Notes: generated from the sequence alone by a model not told the origin. DNA of 64,000 bases from Unio delphinus (GCA_029339505.1 JAQISU010000246.1:62001-126000); one strand, 5' to 3'. Counted from the first letter of the stretch, positions 42,152-54,962 are shown. Translations and numbers: made by a program.

Positions 42152-42647
42152 CAGCCTGCAGTGGCTCATTCCAATAATTTTCAAAGCAAGTTCACGATAT
42201 TAAATTCAGGATTCTTTTCATTCAAATGGAGGCCTGTGCTTGAAATAAATTCACTTTGGTGTTTGTGCCTATTTGTTTGTTGGTCAAGACTTCACTTTGG
42301 TGTTTGTGTCCATATGCTAATTGGTCAGCACCCTAGATTAACCTCAGTGTTTTTTGCTTTCTCTTTTCTAGCCAAATAAATGGCAGCTCTGATAATAAGA
42401 TGTCTTTTGTTTGGATAGAGGACTACGTTTGCAGATGCCAGATCTGGATATCAAAACTAGTACTACAAATGTACAAAGCTATCGTGCATTTTATGGCCAC
42501 ATTGTGGATGTTGTATTCCACTCTACCAGCCATCTGTCACACTTTGGTTAAGTTTTGCATTTAGGTCAGGGAATTCAAAAATTGCTTGGAATGTATTGGC
42601 AGGGCATTTATGTCTATCGATGCAATCCTGTTTTAAATTTATTTCAG

Positions 42648-42775
42648 TCTCTGATAGTACTCCTTCAAAACTTCTCACTGCGGCAGTCTGAGTCCTCAGC
42701 ATACCATACAGTTCAGGTACTGACTCAACTCATCACACACGATGCAGATCTTTGCGACGTTGATGCTGGCCTAAG
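42648..42775 (+). CDS. NCAPD3: NCAPD3 exon 8
   Basis: Acceptor TTTATTTCAG, donor GTTTGT. 128 nt, phase 0 to 2. Encodes SLIVLLQNFSLRQSESSAYH and a helix with TVQVLTQLITHDADL, matching the vertebrate LL.NFL.LLPKFSL region. Confidence 0.84.
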
Positions 42776-43229
42776 GTTTGTGTCATATTTTGTTGCCTTT
42801 TAAATTTTCTCTTGTTAATTGGATAGTTATCCAGAGTTGTCCCATCAATCTTACCCTTGTGCTATCATTTGTTAGTCATTCATTTGACCTCTTCATTTCA
42901 CAAATTGTATTGTACACAAACTTTAAAAGTTAAAATTGAAAGTCATACATTTTAACACTTATTTTAAGTGAGTTCCAATGTAATTTGAATGTAATGAATT
43001 TTAAAATATATTTGCATTTCTTTTGACCCATATGCTTTTTCCTCAAGACATAAGAAAACTGTCCAATACAATATCATTTAGGAATTTAGGAAAGCATAAT
43101 AACAGCTGCTTTCAGTTGACACTGTTGAGTTAGTCAGAACATTATCTGTTTATGCCATAAAATGAAAATGCACAAATAAGAAAATGGAAATTTGAAAAAT
43201 TGATATTTTATATTTTTATTTTATTTCAG

Positions 43230-43272
43230 TGTTTCTCTTGAAAGAATGTCATTGCCATCGTTAGCATTCAGG
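43230..43272 (+). CDS. NCAPD3: NCAPD3 exon 9
   Basis: Acceptor TTTTATTTCAG, donor GTAAGC. Only 43 nt, phase 2 to 0, encoding SVSLERMSLPSLAFR across the junction. Small size makes it less certain, but splice sites and phase fit exactly. Confidence 0.7.
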
Positions 43273-43376
43273 GTAAGCCTCATGTTTCTCACTTCTCACC
43301 ATAAAAAAATCTTTTACAATGTTGAAAGAGCAAACTAAGTTTTAGCAATGTCAATTCAAATACAACATAAGATGTC

Positions 43377-43384
<8 letters not shown>

Positions 43385-43475
<91 letters not shown>

Positions 43476-43478
43476 TAT
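43385..43478. repeat. (AT)n microsatellite
   Basis: About 94 bp of uninterrupted AT, 112 bp downstream of NCAPD3 exon 9. Confidence 0.98.
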
Positions 43479-43640
43479 GAAATTCCTGGACTTTCAGAGT
43501 GACAAATTTATTTTGTACTCGTTTATAAGTCCAGCCAAACTGAAAACAACATATTCAGAGATGAAAATGCAGTTGTTATGACAAAATTGTAATCTTCAAC
43601 TTTTACAGCTTCTAGATAAACACAGGAGGAAACTCTAATA

Positions 43641-45254
43641 CACCACTCCCTCAATAACTTGCGCCCTGATAACTCGCAAGCCTGCTTATAACACTGGGTC
43701 AGGTGTGAATCCCATTTTTTTTTTTAAACCAGAAAATACCACACAAAATATTATCTCTATTTCTAGAACTTGACGAAAGAAAATCAGAGTCAAAATTGAT
43801 AACTTATTGGTAGGTATGACCTGGAAACTTGAAATAATATTTTGAATTTATCAACTTTTAATAGGAAGTTGGATAAAATTGGTTAAATTTTCTTTCCCGA
43901 ATTTACATTTTGAGTACAGTTAAAGATATTCAAAGACATTTTGATAGATGAAAACATTACTTACACCTACACTGACAGTAGATTAATATTTAAATGCCAT
44001 TAAATATTTTTTTAAAGTAAAATTTGTTTTAAGTCTCTCTTTTAGTTCCACTTAAGCGTAATCATCATAAATGCAGTGTGTATTTAAACGTACAATGTGT
44101 CAGTCTACCGTAACAGCTATGTCTGCAATTGTTTCTCTGAGAAGCTAATTAAGTGCCAACTGTGTTGAAATAACTGACTTGCAGAAGTATATGTTGTATT
44201 GTTGTCCTGAATTAAAAGCTGACCTCCTTTGTAATATCACGTTAATTATGTATTTTTAATCAAAGGAGGTGGACTATAATTTTAAAAAAAAGTTTAAAGG
44301 CAAATCCTACATACAGCACATAAAAATCTAGCAGTCCTGGTCATATGTTGGATGAACTCACTCAATTTGATCAATCGAACAGTTATAAATGTTTTTGTGT
44401 ATGTAACATAAACTAACTTAAATTAACCAACTCTTTCATAACTGTGATCATAGATAGCAAGGCAGCCAAGTGAAATGAATACTTTGTAAAATAAAGAGCT
44501 TGGTCCCACAGATACGGAACATTGTGGGCAAGCGATTTTCAGAGAATTTCTGAACTGGCACTTATCATGACCAAAGCCTTGAATTCTTTTTAAAAGTTGA
44601 TAATTTCAAAATGTTGATTAAAGTTTCCAAGTCATATCTACTGTTTTCAACCATAAAACGAGTGATATATCAAGGATGACAAGAAGTTTCACTCTTATGT
44701 TCAATGAAATCACACCATCAATATTGTACTAATTGAACAATACAAAATTGAGTTTTGATGCAGGCGATTGTCTCACGAAACAAATAGTTTTTGCTAAAAA
44801 AGGAATCTTGTTTGATGGTATATCAACAGATAGTCTAGTTTCCAGCTAATTTCACTCCTGACTTGTTAGTATACTACTTTGTTCCACTCCAGGAACCAGA
44901 CTAATCAACAAAACAAAAAGCAGTGATGTAATACACATATTTTCATGTACATGTGATGGTTGTTAAAGCCAATTGGAACAATCTTTCACATGTTGGAAAT
45001 TTTGAAAATGTTACTTATACAGAATAACAAACAACTTCATTAGAAAAAGCACATTATTAATAATTATTATAAACATGATTGTGAAAGGATTCAGTCATTA
45101 AACATCCCAGTTCCCTACTGCCCCCATGTCGTTTTCTTGATGTATAAGCGGATTTTTTCAATTTGTGTAGGTCCCTCTATAACTCACTTCCTCGCTTATA
45201 GTGCGGCCTATGTTTTGTGGACCCCATTGTGCACAAGTTATCGAGGGAGAGGTG
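43641..45254. mobile_element. pogo/Tigger-like non-autonomous DNA element
   Basis: Starts CACCACTCCCTCAATAACTT and ends AAGTTATCGAGGGAGAGGTG (terminal inverted repeat ~20 bp, 2 mismatches), flanked by TA. The TCGATAACT-type end is characteristic of pogo/Tigger relatives. The 1.6-kb interior has no transposase frame. A short CTCCTTTG/CAAAGGAG hairpin lies at 44222-44270. Confidence 0.72.
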
Positions 45255-46254
45255 TATCATGAATTTGTTATTTTTTACAGGTACTGTACCACATTTTTGT
45301 GGATTCTATTTGCTGTAACCATACATTTAAAGCCCTCCTTCCCCCCCCACAACTATTAAAAAAAATAATAGAGAAAATGAAGAGGTACAGATGTAGACTT
45401 GATTCTTCTTAGGACATGGCCTGGGTTCAGTGCAAAGAAAAGACTGCCATCAATGGGTGTTACAAAAAGTGGTCATTTCTCTGTCAATAAATTTAGAATT
45501 GGACAGAAAAATCTCGTGGGGCCCAACAATGCCTCTTTCTTGTGAACTGGAGGAGGATAAAAACACTCAACCGCACATCATTTCAAGTCAGAACAATCAT
45601 ATGGGCATATGGCAGCAGCAGATTCACCAAAAATGTTTACTCTGTAAACAACATTGTCTAGGTATGGGGGTCACAATCTATGTGACCATTTGTTGTGCTG
45701 GTCTCTGGTTAGGTATGTGTTTTATCCTTATATCAAGGGATAGTTTTCTTTTTCCCATGATGGCCAGTGATGAAATGGGTAGGATACTTGGTATTGTCTC
45801 TTCCTATCATTTGTTCTCCTAATGTTACTGTGATAGGAAAATGTATTCAAAGAAGAAAGTAATTTTTTTTTTAGTAAATTATATTTCTTCACGATTACTT
45901 ATCCCATTACAGTATTAAACCCTCCCACACTTCCCCACAATTGTGAGCATTCTCATTGATGTGTTGCTCATGCTAAAACGGAGTAAATGACCATTGTAGT
46001 GTATCAGAGGTCAATGTAGGTAATGGATAATAGTTTCTGTGATATTGCCAGGAATGATGGCATTTTCTTCTTTTTAATGATTGCTGGATTCATTCAGTCA
46101 TTGAGTATCTTTCTAACAATATGATAATAGGGTATGTATTCTCAAAGAAACAGTATACTTTTGGTGTTTTTTTTTTTTTTTTTTTTTTTTTTTACAGTGA
46201 TATGTCTTTATTATATTGGAATTATCACAGATCAAATGTAGGGGTATGTAATAA
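45255..46254. other. unassigned stretch
   Basis: Contains a T-run at ~46167-46193. The + strand ORF at 45430-45822 begins with GTG and has no recognised motif, so it is not called a gene. Confidence 0.5.
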
Positions 46255-46345
46255 TAAAATTAATAATAATTATAATGGCTTTTTTTTAAAGAGGGTAATT
46301 CAGTTAAGTAGATGTTATCTCTCTTGAGGCCATCTACTCCTTCCT
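46255..46345 (-). mobile_element. 3' tail fragment of the (ATT)n LINE family
   Basis: On the - strand, GATGGCCTCAAGAGAGATAA, ACCCTCTTTAAA and an ATT-rich tail correspond to the 3' end of the LINE copy at 15505-16759. Confidence 0.7.
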
Positions 46346-46511
46346 CTCTGTGTTTTTAAAATGACTTTCATCAAGATCTTCATGTATAGATAGCAGTTAA
46401 TGATCACTTATACTTAGATACACCTTTAGTCTGTTTTGCAAAAATGTGGCATGTAGTAAAGTTTACATCAATATTATATTTTCATTTAACATTATTAAGT
46501 GCAAAGTATAG

Positions 46512-47700
46512 ACAAAGAATAATAATAATAATAATGAGGACATTGTATATCGCCTAATCTTTAGAAGCTCAAGGCGCTTTACAACATTTATAATGATATG
46601 ACTACAGAAGAAGAAAAAACAAAAACCATGAAATTGGAAAATATAAAAATGCTGAAAATATTGAAGGTAGGAAACATTATTAGGTCTTTTATTAGTTTGC
46701 TCTTGCAGTCGATAAAGGTAAATTTTAATAGCACTCTTGAAAGGTAGTGGCATCAACTGAAAGATATTTGTTAATGGACCTGATGCGTCTCAGCTCAAGA
46801 TATGCAGCCTTGCATATCTTCATGACATGTTGGTGCAATGTGAGTGTACTGTCTAGAGTATTACCTAGGTTTCGTATGACTATGAATTTAATGTTGGTGT
46901 TGCTGATATTTTTTTCTTCAACTAAAGGATGTGAATGAGAAAGTCTTTGTGTTGTGATCAGAATGGCCTCAGTTTTATCATCATTCTTCTATAGCTTGTT
47001 ACATGTCATGTCATTACTCCTTGGATTATAGCATCAACTTCAGTTGGGTGGCTAAACTTGTTTATTTTGTTGTCATCAGCGTACAGTTGGTGAGACACTG
47101 GGCAATGATCTATGACACTTGAGAGCGGCTCAGTGTATTGAATTGAAAAGAACAGGTCCATGAACAGACCCCTGTGGAACACCACAACATAGATCAGCTG
47201 GGCTGGAGTTTATTCCATTTGCATATACAATTTGTGTGCTGTTCATTAAATAGGACTTGAACCACAGTAAGGCTGTATTGTGAATGCCAAATAGATGCTG
47301 GGGACAGTGAAGTAATATATCATGGTCTATTGTGTCAAATGCTGCAGACAAATCAAGGAGGGTGAGGACTGTAATCTTTCCGCTATCCAAAGCAGAGAGA
47401 ATGTCATTTAATACTTTCAGAAGAGTAGTTTCAGTACTGTAGCAAGGGCAATATGGAGACTGTACATTGCTAAAAAGACTGTTTGAATTCAGATCAGATA
47501 CAAGTTGGGTTAGAACAACTTTTTCTAAGATTTGTGGTATGAACAGGAGATTAGAAACTAGGTGATAGTTCTTTAAATCGTTATGGTCAAGTGTTGGTTT
47601 CTTCAACAGAAGCTTTATGATGGCAATTTTGAAAGAAAATTATGGGAATTCCCCGGATGAGAAGATATATTAATAATATCCGTTAGTGAAGGCAATATTG
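46512..47700 (-). mobile_element. CR1-like LINE copy A, degraded
   Basis: - strand RT at 47606-47130: LLDLSAAFDTIDHDILL, LFGIHNTALLWFKSYL and CCGVPQGSVHGPVLF. After the RT core the copy is internally deleted: the YVDD region is frame-broken, then the thumb region (46747-46940) and a 3' end GCGCCTTGAGCTTCTAAAGA-TTAGGCGATA followed by (ATT)n at 46519-46535. Confidence 0.85.
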
Positions 47701-47706
47701 GGTATA

Positions 47707-47757
47707 TATAATAATAATAAGGACTTTATATAGGTTATAGCATCTAATCTTATAGAC
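47707..47757 (-). mobile_element. short 3' tail of another copy of the CR1-like LINE
   Basis: An ATT-rich run and a GATTAGATGCTATAAC segment resemble the tail of copies A and B and lie between them. Confidence 0.45.
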
Positions 47758-49110
47758 AAAGAATAATAATAATAATAATAATGAGGACATTGTATATCGC
47801 CTAATCTTTAGAAGCTCTAAGTGCTTTACACCATCAATAATGATATGACTACACAACAGAAAAACAAATGACAAAAACAATGAAATTGGAAAACATAAAA
47901 ACATACTGAAAACATATAAGATACAAAACATTATTACGTCTCTAAATTTATTCCTGCAGTCGAAAAAGGTGAGTTTTAAGAGTACTCTTAAAAGGGACCA
48001 CTGTGTCTTTGTGTCTAATTTCAATGGGCAATTAGTTCCACATTGCCAGGTATGCAAAAGAACGTTGTCCATATGACTTCGTTTTCACAGTGGGAATAAT
48101 GAGTAATCGATTGTCAGAAGAAGAGTGTAAGTATCTTGCTGGTGTATACACATGGGTGAGGCCGGATAGGTATGTTGGACTGGAGTCTGTCATTGAAACA
48201 TAGCATAGACAACAAATTTTGTGTTTGATTCTATCGAATTGATAGTCAGTGTAGGGTACAGAGCAGTGGTGAGGTGTGCTCAGATCGAGGTACTCTAAAG
48301 ATGATCTGAGCAGCTGTGTTTTGAATATTTTGAAGTTTCTGGAGTAGATATTGTGACAAACCAGAGAGAATTGAGTTACAATAGTCCAGTCTTGAAAGAA
48401 CTAATGAACACACTAGTGTTTTAGTGACATAAACTGAAAGATATTTACAAATGGAACTGATGTGTCTCAGTTTAAGATATGCAGCCTTGCATGTGTTCAT
48501 GACATGTTGGTGCAATGTGAGAGTACTGTCTAGAGTAACACCTAGGTTTCATACTGACTGTGAGAATTTAATGTTGGTGTTGCTGATATTTATTGTCTGA
48601 GGTAAAGGATGTGAATGAGAAAGTGTTTGTGTTGTGATCAGAATAGTCTCAGTTTTATCATCATTCATCTGCAACTTGTTACATGTCATCCATTATTTCA
48701 CATCAGAAATGCACCTCTCAACTCCATGGATGGTGGCATCAACTTCAGTTGAGTGGCTAGACTTGTATATTTGGGTGTCATCAACATACAATTGGTGAGA
48801 CACTGGGTGATGATCTATGACACTTGAGAGCGGCTGACTGTATAGAATGAAGAAAACAGCCAAAAACAGACCCCTGTGGAACTCCACAACATACGTCAAC
48901 TGGGCTGGAATGTATTCCATTTGCAGATATAATTTGTTTCCTGTTGACTAAGTAGGACTTGAACCACTGTAAGGCTTTATTCTGAATGCCAAATACATGC
49001 TGGTCTATATAATGGTCTGTTGTGTTAAATGCTGCAGACAAATCCAGGAGAGTGAGGACTGTAAGGTAGTTGGAAGTGGTGTACATTTGTTCCGTGACAT
49101 TAGTTTGTTA
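47758..49110 (-). mobile_element. CR1-like LINE copy B, degraded
   Basis: - strand: LTLLDLSAAFNTTDH and CCGVPQGSVFG (49060-48860), the catalytic YVDD in HQLYVDDTQIY (~48780-48800), then the thumb with HVMNTCKAAYLKLRHIS, YVTKTLVCSLVLSRLDYCNS and LQNIQNTAAQI (48510-48290). The 3' end repeats that of copy A and finishes in (ATT)n at 47760-47782. It is 5'-truncated near 49110, and frameshifts make it inactive. Confidence 0.87.
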
Positions 49111-50107
49111 GTTATCTCGAAGAGCTCTTTGCAGCTGGAGTTCTCCGTAATCTTAGTACTGTAGTGGGATAATTTTACTAAATGGACTATATTTTTGACG
49201 TTCTTCTTAGCGGCTTCATAGATTTGTTAATGAACAGTGAGTCTGGTGGAAAGCCAAAGCCTCTCTGTTTTTCGGTGATGTCTTTTATCAGTGCAACATT
49301 GTAACCTGAACTCTGCTGACATAGGTTGAGGGAGATTTATATTTCCTTGTAACCTGATTTGCATTTGCATGTCATAAAAAATACCGTCCTTTATTGCGAG
49401 ATCAAATGGAAAGACTGCTGCGAATATGTTAGATCTCTTCCATACAAACAGGATATGATGTCATTTGAAATGATTAACGTATAAGAGTCTTATTCAGTTT
49501 GTGCAGCAAAGTAGAAGCAAGGTGGTTCAATACGCAGCTCTAAATTGTGTGAATAAAATATATAAGGGTCTTGCAATATGCCTTGCCAATTAATCTTTTA
49601 GAATGAAAAAAAAAACAAGGAACATATAGAGTTAGAATACTTTATTTTTCTTCTATACCACCTCAGGGCAGCTCCCATACTGCACAGAGAAACCAAATGA
49701 AAGGATACCTTAAACAATTTAAGAAAATCTTGGAAAGAACTAAATAAATAAATAAATAAGAGATGACCCAACTCTAGTCAGTAGAAGTACAAATTAAATT
49801 AAAAAATGTATGGATCCCCACTTAAGCACAGTTGAACTCAACTGAAATAAATAGACAATGCGAAAAACGACACGGAAATAATGCAAGCATTAAAACAATA
49901 AGTTTCTTTTTTTCCCTAAACGAAGATAGTACACTGTACTTCACTCAAAATTAAAAATCAAATAAATGAATATAGTAAATTTATGGGGGTGGGGGTGGGG
50001 AATCTTAGAGGATGATCCAATTTTAAGGATCAAATCACCATGTAGGACAACTGGGATACATTGGAAGAAAGCAGGGTATCTCTACAAAGAAATGTGTGTG
50101 TATGTGT
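49111..50107. other. unassigned stretch
   Basis: Contains a short (AAAT)n run near 49741 and a G-rich GGGGGTGGGGGTGGGG patch at ~49985-50000. No gene recognised. Confidence 0.5.
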
Positions 50108-50197
<90 letters not shown>

Positions 50198-50216
50198 TAT
50201 ATACATATATACATAT
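50108..50216. repeat. compound microsatellite (CT)n-(AT)n
   Basis: CTCT run at 50109-50145 followed by an AT run to ~50216. Overlapping ORFs on both strands here are simple-repeat artefacts. Confidence 0.97.
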
Positions 50217-53200
50217 AGCACACATACATATAGCACCAACATAAACAACATACATGGGATACAGGTGACCTCTAGCCAAGCCAAGGTCAACAAAATGAAC
50301 TAGGGAAGGAATTTCAAGATTGGGTGAATAAAACCTACTCGGATGATCAACCCTATTGAAACACTTAGGATAAAATACCCCATCAAAGTTTAACTAAATA
50401 AACGAAAAAAATTTAAAACTGGAGAAAAAAAATATATATAAAACCCACCAAACTATTTATCGGGAAGAACACACCAACACATGAAAACTTTGTTCTTTTT
50501 TCTGGTGCCCCATCCCCTCTCCCTCCAACAAAATTGTATAAATAATAGAAGTTCCAGACAGAAGGTTAGTTTTTTTTTTCACATTTCCAAATGACCCCAA
50601 AAGGATATCTCTAGGCATCGATGATGCTTTTTATCACTACTATTATTGTTAGTAACAGGAGCTTTAGAATAAAGAAGAACATGATCCCAGTCCACTTGAT
50701 GGGAATTGGAATATCATCCTTGTTTTCCTTGGACTTGTTACATTTATACACATTGTCTTTTAAATCATCTATTGGTATGTCTACTGTTTTTATATCCTTT
50801 TTTGTGTTGTATTTGTTATTCCTTGGCTTTCATGACTGCACAAGAAGACTTCACTGTCTGTTCATCTTTACCTCTTTCCTGGAGACTCTGAATGCTACAG
50901 TAGACTTACTTCCTCAACATATGAAAGGTTTCATATGTTGCCCCTCCAGTTCTTGTCTCCAGTAAATTATAGGCCTTTTATAAGGACCCATTGTCTACCT
51001 GGACCCCCTTAGGTTCAGTGGTAACTATGATTGGTCTCTCCAAATATTGTATATCAAAAAATTAATGTCACTTTTGGTACTTTTTTCATGCAAGGAACAC
51101 ACAATTGATGCCTCTCTGCTGTTTTATGTTTTATATTTGTATCATTAAAAAACTAAATTTATTTTGAAGGATATCTTCATTATTTTTTTTTTAGTTACAC
51201 TACTACCTGTGCCTTGTACTGATAAGGATGGAAAAGTCTGTTCAAGACCAAATTTTACTGTTACAAAATGCAAATCAACCAGTCTCATAAATACATGGTT
51301 TAGCACATGCTTAGTAAAGAAAACTATGTTGTAAATGATACTTTTGAGTAAGAAAATGAAATGAATTTTGGACCTTACTGGAGCTGTGTTCACAATAGAT
51401 AGCATCACAAGTCGACGCCACATACTATAGATTGTTCCATACAGCATTGTGAATTTGTATCAGTAAGTCAGTATATAGTAGATAAAAGTACCTAATTCAT
51501 TTCACATGAGGTATTTGAAATGAATTTGGTACTTAAAGCTTCATTTAAGTACTCTGACATGGAATTTCAGAGTTACCAAATGGATCAAATTTGTGATTCT
51601 GTGTGGAAGAAAATATAGTGTAATCCCAATTCAATATCACTCTCAGTCACCAATTTAATAAAAATTAGCAACTTTGGTTACTTATAAAGTAAATACTTAA
51701 AGTGTTTCCATGCACTGCATACAATATTTGGTTTTATTGGCTTGCTGTGAGTGCAATTCATGTTTACATTTTCAGACTTTAGCTTTAGATGACACTTCAG
51801 AGCAATTTTTGGTGCTCAGGTGGCATAAAACACTTATTACTGCATGTAATCATCTTTGCCTACCAAGGTCCATGCTCAGGAATTAACTACATTCGGTAGC
51901 CCTGTTCCTACTGAAATCCCCAGTCTCAGTCATATCAGTGCTATGGATGCTATGCCCTCTTAGAACGTTAGAGGTTTTTTTTGTCATGTAGGTGCCATGG
52001 AATCCAATGAAATGGAATTGGTCATATGATGAGTCATTGATTTCATTCATCTTCAGGTTTGTTGTTTGAACTGTTAAAAGAGCACTTCTGTCTTTCACAG
52101 AGAGAAATCTGTTTCATGAACATCAAAGCCTTTGATAGCATTGATATTGCCATGTCTACAGTCATTTTGAATCATTCCTCTTTGGATGGTTTCTTGAAAT
52201 CCACTTCTTGCATTTGTCTTTCTAATCATTTTACCTTTGTTCATTGGTGCACCAGAGCAAATGTATTTATACGTTGGGTACAAATGTCTCATCGCTACAA
52301 GCCATTATCCTGCCTGCAGTAGAACATCAAGTTTACTGGACAGTTTATCTTTGACCAGTAGCCTTTCACCAGGCTGGCAAATTCAGGAATGCAATAATGT
52401 CATTTACTGTATTACATGTACTGCAATTCCAATGCAGCTTTGTAAAATTAATTTTAATTGTGTACAACTAATTTTAATTGTGTAATTCTTACCTGCTGTT
52501 ATTTCACAGTTCTTTTCCTACCTCCCTACTATGAAGTCCTTCAGTCTCAATCCAAATTAAAGAAGGGTGCTATTAAAATTGTCAGAAGTGGATTAAAGGT
52601 ATTAGAATGTTCACATTTACTAAGATATGCTCATAAGTTGAGTCCAATTGCAAAGTGCACATACCCAGATCTGCCATCACATAATGCACCAGCTGATCTG
52701 GGTCTGTACAGTGTACATTGTGTTCAGAGTAATCAAAGAACAAACAGCATAGACCATAATAAAGTATGCACTATAAATGGGATGAATATGATAGCTGTTT
52801 AAATGGGACAAGATTTTATAACTGAAATCTTATAATAATAAGGTAATTTTCAATAAAACTAACAAAATTAAACATTCACTGCAAAATTTTATATTTTTGC
52901 ATGCTCATTATAATTTTGGTAACACGCCAATATTTGATTTGACTGTTAGTATTCTCATTATCTTATATTTTGTTGGACATTTACATGGACAGGTTAAACC
53001 TTTGTTTGCTTAAAGTTTAAAACAAATATTCTTTGCAAATTTTAATCAAGACTATTCCCATAATTACTGCAAACTAAATAGACCCAGACCCACAATCACA
53101 TTATACACTGGCAGATCGGGGTTAATGGAGTTTGTTAAGGGTGGGTGAACAAGCAACATTTGGTGATTTGCTGGTATTAATGTTGTTTGCAATGGAAAGA

Positions 53201-53998
53201 ACTTGTAAGCAAGTATAAATGGTGTGTTGTACTAAGGTATTCATAATCAACAGGGTCCAATACATCAAAGTAATTACTGGTAGCCCATCAAGGTTTCCAA
53301 AAAAAAGAAAAAAGATTTCCCTTATTGAAAACATGTATAGTGCTGTTGCCAGATCATTAGTCTGGGCCTGATGCTGGCTGTCTTTTAGCATTTTAAGCAT
53401 GGGGAAGATTCCACATTTCTAATGAGAAAGGTCAGTTTTATGCATTGAATTGGTCTATTTATGTAACATTTGCACTGCAAGAGAAACTTTGACGTAAAGG
53501 ATGCCAAGTTGATGCCCAAAATTTACATGAAGATTGACATCACAAGCAAGTGTATTAATCCTCAGGATATTGAAAGCAGAGTTATCCTCAGGGAGGGCAG
53601 TGTGCACTCCCTTCTTAGAATAGGCCAGTGATTTAAATATGATCCTGTTAGCTCCAGCTCTGTTCTTTGATCTTCTTATGTGTCATAATAATTATTTTTC
53701 TTTATAAAGCATTTATGTGGGCTTATTTTGGGAACAGAAGAGCAAATTTCAAGATGCCATATAGTAGTTTTCTAGGCTGCCATTAAATATATAGTTGACC
53801 AAATCCAGTATTTTGTTCCCTGAACTCTAGAAACAAGATTGAACCATTATCAAGGTGATTTCCCTGTGTTCCTCTCATCCATCTTCCTTGCTTTCTCTTT
53901 AACTTGACCTGGTATATGCCAAAATATTTGATGTAGTATTTGAAATGATATTAAGGTGATGCATCAGATCAATGAGAATAGGAGATCAGTTTATGTCT
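50217..53998. other. unassigned stretch between microsatellite and Death-domain exon
   Basis: Some ORFs have moderate coding appearance (- strand 52292-52095 and 52098-51883, adjoining in different frames; - strand 53400-53122), but none carries a motif I can name. They could be exons or decayed exons of the - strand gene whose Death domain lies at 53999-54321. Confidence 0.35.
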
Positions 53999-54321
53999 TC
54001 ATACCAGACACAATACCCAGTGTTCATGATCGGAAAGTATTTTAACAAGGTCTTGTCTTTTTAAGTTTTCTAATGCCATTTTAATAGTAGCTAGTTTGTG
54101 CTCATCTCCTTTGGTGTTTTTCTCCCTCCACAATTTGAGCATAGCAATTGCAGCTTCTGTTTCATCTCTGTTTTGACTGCTGATATCATTAATCTCTTTT
54201 CTACTAAAATACAACATGGTAGCCATATTTTTCCATTGAAGTCCAAGTTTCTGGCCAAGATTCTCCAACAACGCATCAGTAAAAAGCATTCCCATGATTG
54301 TGAAGATTATGTTGGTTGTCC
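53999..54321 (-). CDS. Death-domain exon of a - strand gene
   Basis: The exon on the - strand starts after acceptor TGAATACAG at 54321 and stays open ~107 codons to a TGA at 53999. Residues read ALLENLGQKLGLQWKNMATM, LYFSRKEINDIS, AAIAMLKLWREK and MALENLKRQDLVKIL: the six-helix pattern of a Death domain (LG..W..LA..L.....I..I......E.A..ML..W, then a final L..AL....R.DLV..L). Such domains mediate adaptor assembly in apoptosis and innate immunity signalling. The partner domain is unknown because upstream exons (at higher coordinates) were not found. It may be terminal (stop included), or spliced at GG|GTATTG just after the domain. Nested opposite NCAPD3 if that gene continues here. Confidence 0.6.
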
Positions 54322-54960
54322 CTGTATTCAGATGAAATTTATCAAGATGGTTTTACCATCAGAATGTAAACCTTTTCCCAACAATTTCAGCAGTGAAACA
54401 ACAGGGCACAAATTAAAAGAGCTTCCCTAATTCTAAAGTATGTGCATGTCTCACTATTTAAGATGGAATATGAAGAGTTGCCTCCATTTTAATAGTACGT
54501 CTTATGATAACATTAGCAGCTGTGTGTGCTTTGTCTTTTGTAACTTACATGCCGTGTTGGCCATTTGTCCTTATCCGTGTGCATCAAGAGAATTTTTACA
54601 ATTCGTAACAAAATTGTGTTTGAATAAAGGGTCTGAGAAAGCGACTGATGACTTCTGTATCAGTAGATGATCACTTTTTCTCTATGCAAAGATTGAATGC
54701 TATGAAGTATGAGATCTAAAACCATCAGGTCTCCGTCTCTGGAATGAAAGAGGAGAAATTATGTATATATAAAACATGAGAGCGTCTCAACCTCCCCCCC
54801 TTTCCCGCATAGTCAACACTGTCTCAAACGGTCACCTAAGAATTTGTAGTACAGTAGTTTAAATTAGGTTAATTTCAGAAATTCAGGAATTGTATGCCTG
54901 TCAATCCATTCTTATAATCAGCACACAATCTCATGTAATATTTGATAGCTTGCCTTGAAG
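54322..54960. other. unassigned stretch upstream of the Death-domain exon
   Basis: No gene recognised; the ORFs here lack motifs. Confidence 0.5.
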
Positions 54961-54962
54961 AC

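Larger units (their letters stand above)
17996..43272 (+). other. NCAPD3: condensin-II subunit D3 gene, 5' part (nine coding exons)
   Basis: Nine exons, each flanked by AG and GT, join with fully consistent phases into one 278-residue frame. The order of segments matches the vertebrate NCAPD3 N-terminus as I remember it: a WV..IWE.DFTD...PLD block, an LWTVLVENN...TLIAF block, a LGI.A...YL.L..VPGS block, a VFHPELYEKSI..LK block, a Lys/Arg-rich linker, an acidic linker, then LLQNFSL helices of the HEAT repeats. NCAPD3 is a HEAT-repeat scaffold subunit of nuclear condensin II, which compacts mitotic chromosomes with SMC2/SMC4. Human NCAPD3 is ~1,500 residues, so most of the gene is not covered. 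No later exons were found up to 64000; they may lie beyond or have been missed. Confidence 0.88.

Noticed and set aside
41966..42379. 137-aa ORF with repeated HPTACNIGPIL
   Set aside because: Second 33-bp minisatellite artefact.
45430..45822. 130-aa + strand ORF as a further NCAPD3 exon
   Set aside because: It starts at GTG, shows no resemblance to the expected HEAT-repeat continuation, and lacks a convincing donor.
49966..50303. Overlapping ORFs with Ser-Leu and Tyr-Ile runs
   Set aside because: Simple-sequence (CT)n/(AT)n translation on both strands.
50621..50965. 114-aa hydrophobic + strand ORF
   Set aside because: Composition is that of AT/T-rich DNA; no motif or splice support.
52505..52802. 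Possible NCAPD3 exon after TTATTTCACAG
   Set aside because: The frame does not match the expected HEAT-repeat sequence and stops soon in the relevant phase.
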